The notes: generated by a model from the sequence alone, not told the origin. Counted from the stretch's first letter, positions 25,840-41,215 are shown. The stretch: 64,000 nucleotides of DNA from Pomphorhynchus laevis (GCA_012934845.2 WNNJ02002572.1:62001-126000), one strand, 5' to 3'. Program-made: numbers and translations.

Positions 25840-26670
25840 CAATTTGCTTCTACATTTGACTACCTGTTAATAAACAAACATAAAAAATACATAAATCTTT
25901 AATATTATAAAATTATAAAATAATTTATAATTGTGATTTTATAATATATAAAATAACGTATTACAATTTTTAAATATTGACTGAGGATTCATAAAACAAT
26001 ATTTGCTTCTTCTTTTGTCTGACTGTTTATAAACGGACATGAGAAATACATAAATCTGTAAGACTTAAAAATTATAAAATATTTTATAATTATGATGTGA
26101 TAATATGTTAAACAAAGTAAAAATATTTTTAACTATTGACGGAAGATTAATAATACACAATTTGCTTCTTCATTTGACCAACTGTTAATAAACAGACATG
26201 AGAAATACATAAATCTGTAATATTACAAAATTATAAAATAATTTATAATTATGATGTGATAATATATTAAAACGTATTATCATTTTGAAATAATGACGAA
26301 GGATTTATAAAACACAATTAGCTTCTTCATTTGACTACATGTTAATAAACGGACATGAGAAATATATAAATCTGTAATGTTATAAAAAGATAAAAAAATT
26401 TATAATTGTGATGTGACAATATATATTAAATAACGTATTACAATTATAAAATATTGACGGAGGATTAATAAACACAATTTGCATCTTCATTTGACTACCT
26501 GTTAATAAACGGACATGAGAAATACATAAATCTGTAATATTATAAAATTATAAAAAAATTTATAATTATGATGTGATAATATATTAAATCACGTAATACA
26601 ACTTTAAAATATAAACAGAGGATCAATAAAACACAATTTGCTTCTTCATTTGTAGTCCTGATAATAAACG
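25840..26670. repeat. higher-order block H, copy 4
   Basis: Full-length copy with the AATAAACAAACAT monomer, the GTG anchor at 25,933, the CTGTAAGACTTAAAAATTAT monomer, GTGACAATATATATTAAATA and a terminal GTCCTGATAA unit at 26,655. It is closest in order to the copies at 10.8 and 30.9 kb. Confidence 0.82.
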
Positions 26671-27099
26671 GACATGAGAAAAACAAAAATCTGTAATAAT
26701 TTAAAATTATAAAATAATTTATAATTATGATGTGATAATATATTAAATAACGTATTACAATTTAAAATATTGACGGAGGATCAATAAAACACAATTTGCT
26801 TCTTCATTTGACTACCTGTTAATAAACGGACATGAGAAATACATAAATCTGTAATATTAAAAAATTATAAAATAATTTATAATTATGATGTGATAATATA
26901 TTAAAAAACGTAATAATATTTTTAAAAATTGACAGAGGATTAATAAAACACAATTTGATTCTTCATTTGACTACCTGTTAATAAACTGACATGAGAAATA
27001 CATAAATCTGTAATATTAAAAAATTATAAAATAATTTATAATTATGATGTGATAATATATTAAAAAACGTATTACAATTTTTAAATATTGACGGAGGAT

Positions 27100-27420
27100 T
27101 AATAAAACACAATTTGCTTCTTCATTTGACTGCCGTTTAATAAACGGACTTGAGAAATACATAAATCTGTAATATTAAAAAATTACAAAATAATTTATAA
27201 TTATGATGTGATAATATATTAAAACGCGTATTACAATTTTGAAATATTGACGGAGGATCAATAAAACACAATTTGCTTCTTCATTTGACTGCCGTTTAAT
27301 AAACGGACTTGAGAAATACATAAATCTGTAATATTATAAAATTATAAAATAATTTATAATTTGGATGTAATAATATATTAAATAACGTATTACAATTTTA
27401 AAATATTGACGAAGGATCAA
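27100..27420. repeat. adjacent monomers sharing a rare variant
   Basis: GACTGCCGTTTAATAAACGG occurs at 27,128 and again exactly 159 bp later at 27,287, and the following CTTGAGAAATACATAAATCT is shared too. The variant was not noticed elsewhere, so the two units are recent neighbours by duplication. Confidence 0.7.
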
Positions 27421-30400
27421 TAAAACACAATTTGCTACTTCATTTGATTACCTGTTAATTAACGGACATGAGAAATACATAAATCTGTAATATTATAAAA
27501 TTGTAAAATAATTTATAATTATGATGTGATAATATATTCATTAACGTATTACAATTTTAAAATATTGACAGAGGATTAATAATACACAATTTGCTTCTTC
27601 ATTCGATTACCTGTTATACCACGGACATGAGAAATACATAAATCTGTAATATTATAAAATTATAAAATAATTTATATTTATGATATGATAATATATTAAA
27701 CAACGTATTAATATTTTTTAATATTGATGGAGGATCAATAAAACACAATTTGCTTCTTCATTTGACTACGTGTTTAAAACGGACATAAGAAATACATAAA
27801 TCTGTAATATTACAAAATTATAAAATAATTTATAATTATGATGTGATAAAAAGTTAAATAAAGTATAAATATTTTAAATTATTGACGGAAATTTAATAAA
27901 ACACCATTTGCTTCTTCATTTTACTACCTGTTTATAAACGGACTTAAGAAATACATAAATCTGTAATATTATAAAATTATAAAATAATTTATAATTATGA
28001 TGTGATAATATATTAAAAAACGTACAAATATTTTAAAATATTGACGGAGGATTAATAAAACACAATTTGCTTCTTCATTTGACTACCTGTTAATAAACTG
28101 ACATGAGAAATACATAAATCTGTAATTTTAAAAAATTATAAAATAATTTATAATTATGATGTGATAATATATTAAAACGCGTATTACAATTTTGAAATAT
28201 TGACGGAGCATCAATAAAGCACAATTTGCTTCTTCATTTGACTACCTGTTAATAAAAGGACTTGAGAAATATATAAATCTGTAATATTAAATAATTACAA
28301 AACAATTTATAATTTAGATGTAATAATATATTAAATAACGTATTACAATTTTAAAATATTGACGGAGGATTAATAAAACAACACTTGCTTCTTAATTTGA
28401 CTACCTGTTAATAAACGGACATGAAAAATACATAAATCTGAAATATTAAAAAAATTATAAAATAATTTTTGTTAGATGTAATAATACATTAAATAACGTA
28501 TTACAATTTTAAAGTATTGACGGAGGATTAATAAAACACTATTTGCTTCTTCATTTGACTAACTGTTAATAAACGGACCTGAGAAATACGTAAATCTGTA
28601 ATATTATAAAATTATAAAATAATTTATAATTTAGATGTAATAATATATTAAATAAAGTATTACAATTTTAAAAAATTGACGGAGAATTAATAAAACAACA
28701 CTTGCTTCTTCATTTGACTACCTGTTAATAAACGGACATGAGAAATACATAAATCTGTAATATTACAAAATTATAAAATAATTTATAATTATGATGTGAT
28801 AATATATTAAATAAAGTATAAATATTTTAAATTATTGACGGAGGATTAACAAAACACAATTTGCTTCTTCATTTGACTACCTGTTTATAAACGGACTTAA
28901 GAAATACATAAATTTTCTATATTATAAAATTATAAAATAATGTATAATTTTGATGTGATAATATATTAAAAAACGTATTAATATTTTAATATATTGACGG
29001 AGGATTAATCAAACACAATTTGCTTCTTCATTTGACTACCTCTTAATAAACTGACATGAGAAATACATAAATCTGTAATTTTAAAAAATTATAAAATAAT
29101 TTAAAATTATGAGATGATAATATATTAAAACGCGTATTACAATTTTGAAATATTGACAAAGGATCAATAAAGCACAATTTGCTTCTTCATTTGACTACCT
29201 GTTAATAAACGGACATGAGAAATACATAAATCTGTAATATTATAAAATTATAAAATAATTTATAATTTACATGTAATAATATATTAATTAACGTATTAAT
29301 ATTTTAAAATATTGACGGAGGATTAATAAAACACAATTTGCTTCTTCATTTGACTTTCTGTTAATAAACGGACATGAGAAATACATATATCTGTAATATC
29401 AATAAATTATAAAATAATTTGTAATTGTGATGTGATAACATATTAAACAACGTATTACAATTTTTAAATATTGACGCAGGATCAATAAACACAATTTGCT
29501 TCTTCTTTTGACTAACTGTTAATAAACGGACATGAGAAATACATAAATCTGTAATAATATAAAATTATAAAATAATTTATAATTATGATTTAATAATATA
29601 TTAAACAATTTATTACAATTTTAAAAAATTGACGGAGGATTAATAAAACAATATTTCCTTTTTCATTTGACTACCTGTTAATAAACGGACATGAGAAATA
29701 CATAAATCTGTAATATTATACAATTATAAAATAATTTATAATTATGATGTGATAATATATTAAATAAAGTATTAATATTTTAAATTATTGACGGAGGATT
29801 TATAAAACACAATTTGCTTCTTAATTTGACTACCTGTTCATAAACTGAATGAGAAATACATAAATCTGTAATAATATAAAATTATAAAACAAATTATAAT
29901 TATGATCTTATAATATATTAAATAAAGCATTAATATTAAAAATTATTGACGGAGGATTAATAAAACACAATTTGCTTATTCATTTGACCACCTGTTAATA
30001 AACAGACATGAGAAATACAAACAATCTGTAATATTACAAAATTATAAAATAATAAATAATTATGATGTGATAATATATTAAATAACGTAATACAAATTAA
30101 AATATTGACGAAGGATAAATAAAAGAGAATTTGCTTCTTCATTTGACTACCTGTTAATAAACGGACATGAGAAATACATAAATCTGTAATATTATAAAAT
30201 TAAAAGTAATTTAAAATTATGATTTTTTAATATATTAAATAACGTATTAATATTTTAAAATATTGCCGGAGGATGAATAAAACACAAATTGCTTATTCAT
30301 TTGACTACCTGTTGATAAACGGATATAAGAAATACATAAATCTGTAATATTATAAAATTCTAAAATAATTTATAATTATGATGTGATAATATATTAAAAA

Positions 30401-30764
30401 ACGTATTTATATTTTAAAATATTGACGGAGGATCAATAAAACAAAATTTGCTTCTTCATTTGACTAACTGTTAATAAACGGACATGAGAAATACATAAAT
30501 CTGTAATATTATTAAATTATATAATAATTTGTAATTATGATGTGATAATATATTAAATAACATATTACAATTTGAAAATATTGACGGAAGATTTATTAAA
30601 CACAATTTGCTTCTTCATTTGACTACCTGTTAATAAACGGATATGAGAAATACATAAATCTGTAATATTACAAAATTATAAAAAAATTTATAATTATGAT
30701 GTTATAATATATATGATAACGTAATACAATTTTGAAATATTTACGGAGGATCAATAAAACACAA

Positions 30765-31610
30765 TTTGCTTCTACATTTGACTACCTGTTAATAAACAAA
30801 CATGAGAAATACATAAATCTTCAATATTATAATATTATAAAATAATTTATAATTGTGATTTTATAATATATAAAATAACGTATTACAATTTTTAAATATT
30901 GACGGAGGATTCATAAAACAATATTTGCTTCTTCTTTTGACTAACTGTTAATAAACGGAAAGGAGAAATACATAAATCTGTATGACTAAAAAATTATAAA
31001 CTATTTTATAATTATGATGTGATAATATATTAAATAAAGTATAAATATTTTTAACTATTGACGGGGCATTAATAATACACAATTTGCTTCTTCATTTGAC
31101 CACCTGTAAATAAACAGACATGATAAATACATAAATCTGTAATATTACAAAATTAAAAAACAATTTATAATTTTGTGGTGATAATATATTAAATAAAGTA
31201 TTATTATTTTGAAATAATGACGCAGGATTTATAAAACACAATTTGCTTCATCATTTGACTACCTGTTAATAAACGGACATGAGAAATACATAAATCTGTA
31301 ATATTATAAAATTAAAAAAATAATTTATAATTCTGATGTGATAATATATTAAAAACCGTATTACAATACATAAAATATTGACGGAGGATCAATTAAACAC
31401 AATTTGAATCTTTATTTGACTACCTGTTAAAAAACGGACATGAGGAATACAAACAATCTGTAATATTACAAACTTATAAAATAATTTATAATTATGATGT
31501 GGTAATATATTAAATCTCGTAATATAATTTTAAAATAATAACAGAGGATTAATAAAACACAATTTGCTTCTTCATTTGACGTCCTGATAATAAAAAGACA
31601 TGAGAAATAC
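30765..31610. repeat. higher-order block H, copy 5
   Basis: Anchor GTGATTTTATAATATATA at 30,854 with the leading AATAAACAAACATGAG monomer, the TATGACTAAAAAATTATAA variant, AACTATTGACGGGGCATTAA and the terminal GTCCTGATAA unit at 31,581. The same ordered set of monomers as the copies at 10.8 and 25.9 kb. Confidence 0.82.
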
Positions 31611-31770
31611 ATATATCTGTAATATTAAAAATTTACAAAAAAAATTATAATTATGATGTGATATTATATTAAACAAAGTATTACAGTTTTAAAATATTGA
31701 CGGAGGATTAATAAAACAACACTTGCTTCTTCATTTAACTACCTGTTAAAAAACGGACATGAGATATTAC

Positions 31771-32088
31771 ATAAATCTGTAATATTAAAAAATTATAAAA
31801 TAATTTATAATTATGATGTGATAATATATTAAATAAAGTATTAATATTTTAAATTATTGACGGAGGATTAATAAAACACAATTTGCTTCTTCATTTGACT
31901 ACCTGTTAATAAACGGACTTAAGAAATACATAAATCTGTAATATTAAAAAATTATAAAATAATTTATAATTATGATGTGATAATATATTAAATAAAGTAT
32001 TAATATTTTAAATTATTGACGGAGGATTAATAAAACACAATTTGCTTCTTCATTTGACTACCTGTTAATAAACGGACTTAAGAAATAC
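31771..32088. repeat. two identical adjacent monomers
   Basis: Bases 31,771-31,929 and 31,930-32,088 read the same, as far as I can check by eye, over the whole 159-bp unit, including the rare AATAAAGTATTAATATTTTA and CGGACTTAAGAAATAC variants. Neighbouring units elsewhere usually differ at many positions, so this is probably the most recent single-unit duplication in the window. Confidence 0.88.
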
Positions 32089-33039
32089 ATAAATCTGTAA
32101 AATAACAAAATTATAAAATAATTAATAATTTTGATGTGATAATATATTAAAAAACGTATTAATATTTTAAAATATTGATGGAGGATCAAAAAAACACCAT
32201 TTCCTTCATCATTTGACTACCTGTTAATAAACGGACATGAGAAATACATAAATCTGTAATATTATAAAATTTTAAAAAAATTTATAATAAAGATGTGATA
32301 ATATATTAAATAAAGTATTAATATTTTAAATTATTGACAGAGGATTAATAAAACACAAATTGCTTCTTCATTTGACTACCTGAAAAAAAAACGGAGTTAA
32401 GTAATAAATAAATCTGTAATATTATAAAATTATAAAAACATTTATAATTATGATGTGATAAGATATCAAACAAAGTATTACTATTTTAAAATATTGACGA
32501 AGGATCAACAAAACACAATTTGCTTCTTCATTTGACTACCTGTTAATAAACTGACATGAGAAATACATAAATCTGTAATATTAAAAAATTATAAAATAAT
32601 TTATAATTATGATGTGATAATATATTAAATAAAGTATTACAATTTTGAAATATTGATGTAGGGTCAATAAAACACAATTTGCTTCTTCATTTGACTACCT
32701 GTGAATAAACGGACTTAAGAAATACATAAATCTGTAATATTATAAAATTATAAAATAATTTATAATTATGATGTGATAATATATTAAATACGTATTAACA
32801 TTTTAAAATATTGACCAAGGATCAATAAAACAAAATTTGCTTCTTCATTTGACTACTTGTTAATAAACGGACATGAGAAATACAAAAATCTGTAATGTTA
32901 ATAAGATATATAATAATTTGTAATTATGATGTGATAATATATTAAACAACGTATTACAGTTTTAAAATATTGACTGAGGATTTATAAAACAATATTGGCT
33001 TTTTCTTTTAACTACCTGTTAATAAACAGACATGAGAAA

Positions 33040-33100
33040 CACATAAAACTGTAATACTAAAACATTATAGAGTATTAATATTATTAATTATTGACGGTGG
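33040..33100. repeat. shortened monomer (internal deletion)
   Basis: In this unit CTGTAATACTAAAACATTAT is joined directly to AGAGTATTAATATTATTAAT. The usual TTTATAATTATGATGTGATA block of the A/T half is missing, which shortens the monomer by roughly 45-50 bp. Confidence 0.65.
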
Positions 33101-35699
33101 ATTAATAATACACAATTTGCTTCTTCATTTGACCACCTGTTAATAAACAGACATAAGCAATACATAAATCGGAGAGATTACAAAATTATAAAACAATTTA
33201 TAATTATGATGTGATAATATATTAAAGAACGTATTAATATTTTAAAATAATGACGGAGGATCAATAAAACACAATTTGCTTCTTCATTTGACTACCTGTT
33301 AATAAACGGACATGAGAAATACACAAATCTGTAATATTACAAAATTATAATATAATTTATAATTATGATGTGATAATATATTAAATAACTTATTACAATT
33401 TTAAAATATTGACGGAGGATCAATTAAAACCAATTTGCATCTTCATTTGACTACTTGTTAATAAACCGACATGAGAAATACATAAATCCGTAATATTGAA
33501 AAATTATAAAATAATTTATAATTATGCTGTAATAATATATTGAACAAAGTATTACAGTTTTAAAATATTGACTAAGGATTGATAAAACAATATTTGCTTC
33601 TTCATTTGACTGCCTCTAAATAAAGGGACATAAGAAATAAATATATCTGTAATATTATAAAATTATAAAATAATTTATAATTATGATGTGATAATATATA
33701 AAACAACGTATTACAATTTTAAAATATTGTCGGAGGACCAATAATACACAATTTGCTTCTTCATTTGACTACCTGTAATAAACGGACATGAGAAATACAT
33801 AAATCTGTAATATTATAAAATTATAAAATAATATATAATTATGATATAAAAAAATATTAAATAACGTATTAATATTTTAAAATATTGACAGAGGATTAAT
33901 AAAACACAACTTGCTTCTTCATTTACTACCTGTTAATAAACAGACATGAGAAAACATAAATCTGTAATATTACAAAATTATAAAATAAATTATAATTCTG
34001 ATGTGATAATATATTAAATAACGTAATACAATTTTAAAATATTGACGGAGGATCAATAAAACACAATTTACTTCTTCATTTGACTACCTGTTAATAAACG
34101 GATATGAGAAATACAAATATCTGTAATATTATAAAATAACAAATTTATTTATAATTATGATGTGGTAATATTCTAAAAAACGTATTACAAAATTAAAATA
34201 TTGACGCATGATAAATTAAATCCATTTTGCTTCTTCATTGTACTACCTGTAAATGAACGGACATGAGAAATACATAAACCTGTAATAATATAAAATTATA
34301 TAATAATTTTTAATTATATGTGATAAAATATTAAATACCGTATTACACTTTTAAAATATTCACGGAGGTTTTATAAAACACAATTTGCTTCTTCATTTGA
34401 CTACCTGTTAATAAACGGACATGAGAAATAAACAAATCTGTAATATTATAAAATTATTAAACAATTTATAATTATGATGTGATAATATATTAGATAACGT
34501 ATTTATATTTTAAAATATTGACTGAGGATTAATGAAATACAATTTGCTTCTTCATTTGACTACCTGTTAATAAAACGACATGATAAATACATAAATCTGT
34601 AATATTAGAAAGTTATAAAATAATTTATAATTATGATGTGATAATATATCATATAACGTAATACAATTTTAAAATATTGACGGAGGATCAATAAAACACA
34701 ATTCACTTCTTTATTTGACTAACTGTTAAAAAACGGACATGAGAAAAACAAATATCTGTAATATTATAAAATAAAAAAAAATTTATAATTTTGATGTGGT
34801 AATATTCTAAGAAACGTATTACAAAATTAAAATATTGACGCAGGATTAATAAAACACAATTTGCTTATTCATTGTACTACCTGTAAATGAACGGACATGA
34901 GAAATACATATACCTGTAATTATATAAAATTATACAATAATTTTTAATAATATGTGATAATATATTAAATAACGTATTACAATTTTAAAATATTGACGAA
35001 GGTTTAATAAAACACAATTTGCATCTTCATTTGACTACCTGTTAATAAACGAACTTAAGAAATACATATATCTGTAATATTATAAAATTAAAAGAAATAA
35101 TTTATAATTATGATGTGATAATATATTAGATAACGTATTAATATTTGACAATATTGACTGGGGATTAATAAAACACAATTTGCTTCTTACTTTGACTACG
35201 TGTTAATAAACGGACTTAAGAAATATATAAATCTGTGATATTAAAAAATTACAAAATAATTTGTAATTATGATGTGATAATATATTAAACAACGTATTAA
35301 GTTTTTAAAATATTGACGGAGGATTAATAAAACACAATTTGCTTCTTCATTTGACTTCCTATTAATAAACGGAGATGAGAAATACATAAATCTGTAATAT
35401 TTAAATATTATAAAATAATTTATAATTATGATGTGATAATATATTAAATAACGTATTACAGTTTTAAAATATTGACTGAGGATTGATAAAACAATATTTG
35501 CTTCTTAATTTGACTGCCTCTTAATAAACGGACATGAGAAATACATAAATCTGTAATATTATAAAATTATAAAATAATTTATAATAATGATGTGATAATA
35601 TATTAAATAAAATATTACAATTTTAAAATATTAACGCGGGATAAATTAAATTTATTTTGCTTCTTCATTGTACTACCTGTAAATGAACATACAAGAGAA

Positions 35700-38265
35700 A
35701 TACATAAACCTGTAATAATATAAAATTATATAATAATTTTTAATTATATGTGATAAAATATTAAATAACGTATTACACTTTTAAACGCGAATATTAAATA
35801 TTAAATATTCGCTATTATATTTAAAAGCGAATTAATATTTTAAAACAATGACGGAGGATTAATAAAACACAATTTGCTTCTTCATTTGACCACCTGTTAA
35901 TAAACGGACATGAGAAATACATAAATCTGTAATATTATAAAATTATTAAACAATTTATAATTATGATGTGATAATATATTAGATAACGTATTAATATTTT
36001 AAAATATTGACTGAGGATTAATAAAATACAATTTGCTTCTTCATTTGACCATCTGTTAATAAACAGACATGAGAAATACATAAATCTGTAATAAAAACAA
36101 AATTATAAAACAATTTATAATTTCGATGTGATAATATATTAAATAACGTATTAATATTTTAAAATAATGACGGAGGATTAATAAAACACAATTTGCTTCT
36201 TCATTTGACTACCTGTTAATAAACGGACATGAGAAATATATAAATCTGAAATATTATAAAATTATAAAATAATTTATAATTATGATGTGATAATATATTA
36301 AATAACAAATTATAATTTTTAAATATTGACGGAGGATCAATTAAACACAATTTGCATCTTCATTTGACTACCTGTTAATAAACGGACATGAGAAATACAT
36401 AAATATGTAATATTATAAGATTATAAAATAATTTATAATTATGATGTGATAATATATTAAATAACGTATTACAATTATAAAATATTGACCGAGGATTTAT
36501 AAAACAATACTTGCGTTTTCATTTGTCTACCTGTTAATAGACGGACATGAGAAATACTGTTAATAAACGGACTTAAGAAATACATAAATCTGTAATATTA
36601 TAAAATTACAAAATAATTTATAATTATGATGGGATAATATATTAAAATACGTATTAATATTTTAAAATATTGACAGGGGATTAATAAAACAATATTTGCT
36701 TCTTCATTTGACTACCTGTTAATATACGGATATAAGAAATACATAAATCTGTAATATTATAATATTATAAAATAATTTATAATTATGATGTGATAATATA
36801 TTAAAAAAAGTATTAATATTTAAAAATATTGACGGAGGATTAATAAAACCCAATTTGCTTCTTCATTTGACTACCTCTTTATAAACGGACATGAGAAATA
36901 CATAAATCTTTAATATTATAAAATTATATAATAATTTTTAATTATGATGTGATAATATATTAAATAACGCATTACAATTTTAAAATATTGACGGAGGATT
37001 AATAAAACACAATTTGCTTCTTCATTTGACTACCTGTTATTAAACGGACTTAAGAAATACATAAATCTGTAATATTATAAAATTATCAAATAATTTATAA
37101 TTATGATGTGATAATATATAAAACAACGTATTACAGTTTTAAAATATTGACTAAGGATTGATAAAACAATATTTGCTTTTTCATTTGACTGCCTGTTAAT
37201 AAACGGACACGAGAAATACAAACATCTGTAAAATTATAAAATTATAAAATAATTTATAATTATGATGTGATAATATATTAAATAACGTATACCAATTTTA
37301 AAATATTGACGGAGGATCAATAAATCACAATTTGCTTCTTCATTTGATTACCTGTTAATAAACGGACATGAAAAATACATAAATCTGTAATATTAAAAAA
37401 TTATTAAATAATTTGTATTTATGATGTGATAATATATTAAATAAAGTATTACAATTTTAAAATATTGACGGAGGATTAATAAAACACAATTTGCTTCTTC
37501 ATTTGACTACCTGTTAATAAACGGACATGAGAAATACATAAATTTGTAATATTATAAAATTACAAAATAATTTATAATTATGATGTGATAATATATTAAA
37601 TAACGTATTAATATTTAAAAATATTAACGGAGGATAAATAAAACACAATTTGCTTCTTCATTTGACTACCTGTTAATAAACAGACTTTAGAAATACATAA
37701 ATCTGTAATATTATAAAAAAAATAATTTATAATTATGATGTGATAATATATAAGATTACGTATTAATTATTTAAAATATTGACGAATAATTAATAAAACA
37801 CAATTTGCTTCTTCATTTGACTTCTTGTTAATAAACGGACTTAAGAAATACAAACATCTGTAATATTATAAAATTAAAAAATAATTTATAATTATGATGT
37901 GATAATATATTAGATTATGTATTAATTATTTAAAATATTGAGGGAGGATTGATAAAACACAATTTGCTTCTTCATTTGACTACCTATTAAAAAACGGACA
38001 TGAGAAATACAAAAATCTGTAATATTATAAAATTATAAAATAATTTATAATTATGATGTGATAATATATTAAACAACTTATTACAGTTTAAAAATATTGA
38101 CTGTGGATTAATAAAACACAATTTTCTTCTTCATTTGTCCACCTGTTAATAAACAGACATGGGAAATACATAAATCTGTAATATTACAAATTATAAAATA
38201 ATTTATATTTTTGTGATGTGATAACATATTAAATAACGTATTCATATTTTAAAATATTGACGGAG
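35700..38265. repeat. 2.7-kb tandem higher-order duplication, copy 1
   Basis: About 16-17 monomers that recur in the same order at 38,486-40,985. Markers and offsets: GAAATACTGT at 36,551 and 39,275 (2,724); CTGAGGATTA at 36,011 and 38,736 (2,725); TTGACTTC at 37,818 and 40,541 (2,723). Both copies hold an internal partial duplication of TGTTAATAAACGGAC inside one monomer. Copy 1 carries about 61 extra bases with a hairpin at 35,787-35,812. Confidence 0.92.
35787..35812. repeat. hairpin inside a copy-1-specific insertion
   Basis: GCGAATATT at 35,787-35,795 and its exact reverse complement AATATTCGC at 35,804-35,812 enclose an 8-base loop. A third GCGAAT follows near 35,828. The surrounding ~60 bp is absent from the matching place in copy 2 (about 38,560). 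The distance between flanking markers is 310 bp here and 249 bp there. Confidence 0.75.
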
Positions 38266-38485
38266 GATTAATAAAACACAATTTGCTTCTTCATTTGACT
38301 ACCTGTTAATAAACGGACATGAGAAATACATAAATCTGTAATATAATAAAATTATAAAATAATTTATAATTATGATGTGATAATATATTAAATAACGTAT
38401 TAATATTTTAAAAAATTGACGGAGCATTAATAAAACACAATTTGCTTCTTCATTTGACTACCTGTTTATAAACGGACATGAGAAA

Positions 38486-40985
38486 TACATAAACCTGTAA
38501 TAATATAGAATTATATAATAATTTTTAATTATATGTGATAAAATATTAAATAACGTATTACACTTTTAAAATATTGACGGAGGTTTTATAAAACACAATT
38601 TGCTTCTTCATTTGACTACCTGTTAATAAACGGACATGAGAAATAAACAAATCTGTAATATTATAAAATTATTAACAATTTATAATTATGATGTGATAAT
38701 ATATTAGATAACGTATTAATATTTTAAAATATTGACTGAGGATTAATAAAATACAATTTGCTTCTTCATTTGACCACCTGTTAAAAAACAGACATGAGAA
38801 ATACATAAATCTGTAATATTACAAAATTATAAAACAATTTATAATTTCGATGTGATAATATATTAAATAAAGTATTAATATTTTAAAATGATGACGGAGG
38901 ATTAATAAAACACAATTTGCTTCTTCATTTGACTACCTGTTAATAAACGGACATGAGAAATATATAAATCTGAAATATTTTAAAATTATAAAATAATTTA
39001 TAATTATGATGTGATAATATATTAAATAACATATTATAATTTTAAAATATTGACGGAGGATCAATTAAACACAATTTGCATCTTCATTTGACTACCTGTT
39101 AATAAACGGACATAAGAAATACATAAATATGTAATATTATAAAATTAGAAAAAAATTTATAATTATGATGTGATAATATATTAAATAACGTATTACAATT
39201 ATAAAATATTGACCGAGGATTTATAAAACAATACTTGCGTTTTCATTTGACTACCTGTTAATAGACGGACATGAGAAATACTGTTAATAAACGGACTTAA
39301 GAAATACATAAATCTGTAATATTATAAAATTTCAAAATAATTTATAATTATGATGGGATAATATATTAAAATACGTATTAATATTTTAAAATATTGACGG
39401 AGGATTAATAAAACAATATTTGCTTTTTCATTTGACTACCTGTTAATAAACGGATATAAGAAATACATAAATCTGTAATATTGTATTTTTATAAAATAAT
39501 TTATAATTATGATGTGATAATATATTAAAAAAAGTATTAATATTTTAAAATATTGACGGTGGATCAATAAAACCCAATTTGCTTCTTCATTTGACTACCT
39601 CTTTATAAACGGACATGAGAAATACATAAATCTTTATTATTATAAAATTATATAAGAATTTTTAATTATGATGTGATAATATATTAAATAACGCATTACA
39701 ATTTTAAAATATTGACGGAGGATTAATAAAACACAATTTGCTTCTTCATTTTACTACCTGTTATTAAACGGACTTAAGAAATACAGAAAATCTGTAATAT
39801 TATAAAATTATCAAATAATTTATAATTATGATGTGATAATATATAAAACAACGTATTACAGTTTTAAAATATTGACTAAGGATTGATAAAACAATATTTG
39901 CTTCTTCATTTGACTGCCTGTTAATAAACCCACACGAGAAATACATAAATCTGTAAAATTATAAAATTATAAAATAATTTATAATTATGATGTGATAATA
40001 TATTAAATAACGTATACCAATTTTAAAATATTGACGGAGGATCAATAAAACACAATTTGCTTCTTCATTTTATTACCTGTTAATAAACGGACATGAAAAA
40101 TACATAAATCTGTAATATTCAAAAATTTTAAAATAATTTATAGTTATGATGTGATAATATATTAAATAAAGTATTACAATTTTAAAATATTGACGGAGTA
40201 TTAATAAAACACAATTTACTTCTTCATTTGACTAACTGTTAATAAACGGACATGAGAAATACATAAATCTGTAATATTATAAAATTATAAAATAATTTAT
40301 AATTATGATGTGATAATATATTAAATAACGTACTAATATTTAAAAATATTGACGGAGGATTAATAAAACACAATTTGCTTCTTTATTTGACTACCTGTTA
40401 ATAAACGGACTTTAGAAATACATAAATCTGTAATATTATAAAAAAATAATTTATAATTATGATGTGATAATATATTAGATTACGTATTAATCATTTAAAA
40501 TATTGACGCATAATTAATAAAACACAATTTGCTTCTTCATTTGACTTCCTGTTAATAAACGGACTTAAGAAATACAAACATCTGTAATATTATAAAATTA
40601 AAAAATAATTTATAATTATGATGTGATAATATATTAGATTACGTATTAATTATTTAAAATATTGACGGAGGATTAATAAAACACAATTTGCTTCTTCATT
40701 TGACTACCTCTTAAAAAACGGACATGAGAAATACATAAATCTGTAATATTATAAAATTATAAATTAATTTATAATTATGATGTGATAATATATTAAACAA
40801 CTTATTACAGTTTAAAAATATTGACTGAAGATTAATTAAACACAATTTTCTTCTCCATTTGACTACCTGTTAATAAACAGACATGGGAAATACATAAATC
40901 TGTAATATTACAAATTATAAAATAATTTATATATTTGATGTGATAATATATTAAATAACGTATTAATATTTTAAAATATTGATGG
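38486..40985. repeat. 2.7-kb tandem higher-order duplication, copy 2
   Basis: Adjoins copy 1 (35,700-38,265) and keeps monomer order, including the GAAATACTGTTAATAAACGG partial duplication and the AACAGACATGGGAAATACAT unit near its end (40,867; copy 1 near 38,150). LINE-B lies a few hundred bases beyond its right end. Confidence 0.92.
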
Positions 40986-41215
40986 AGGATTTATAATTCA
41001 CAATTTGCTTCTTCAGTTTACTAACTGTTAATAAACGGACATGAGAAAAACATCAATCTGTAATATTATAAAATTATAAAATAATTTATAATTATGATGT
41101 GATAATATATTAAATAACGTATTACAATTTTGAAATATTGATGGAGGATCAATAAAACACAATTTGCTTCTTCATTTGACTACCTGTTAATAATCGGACA
41201 TTATAAATACATAAA

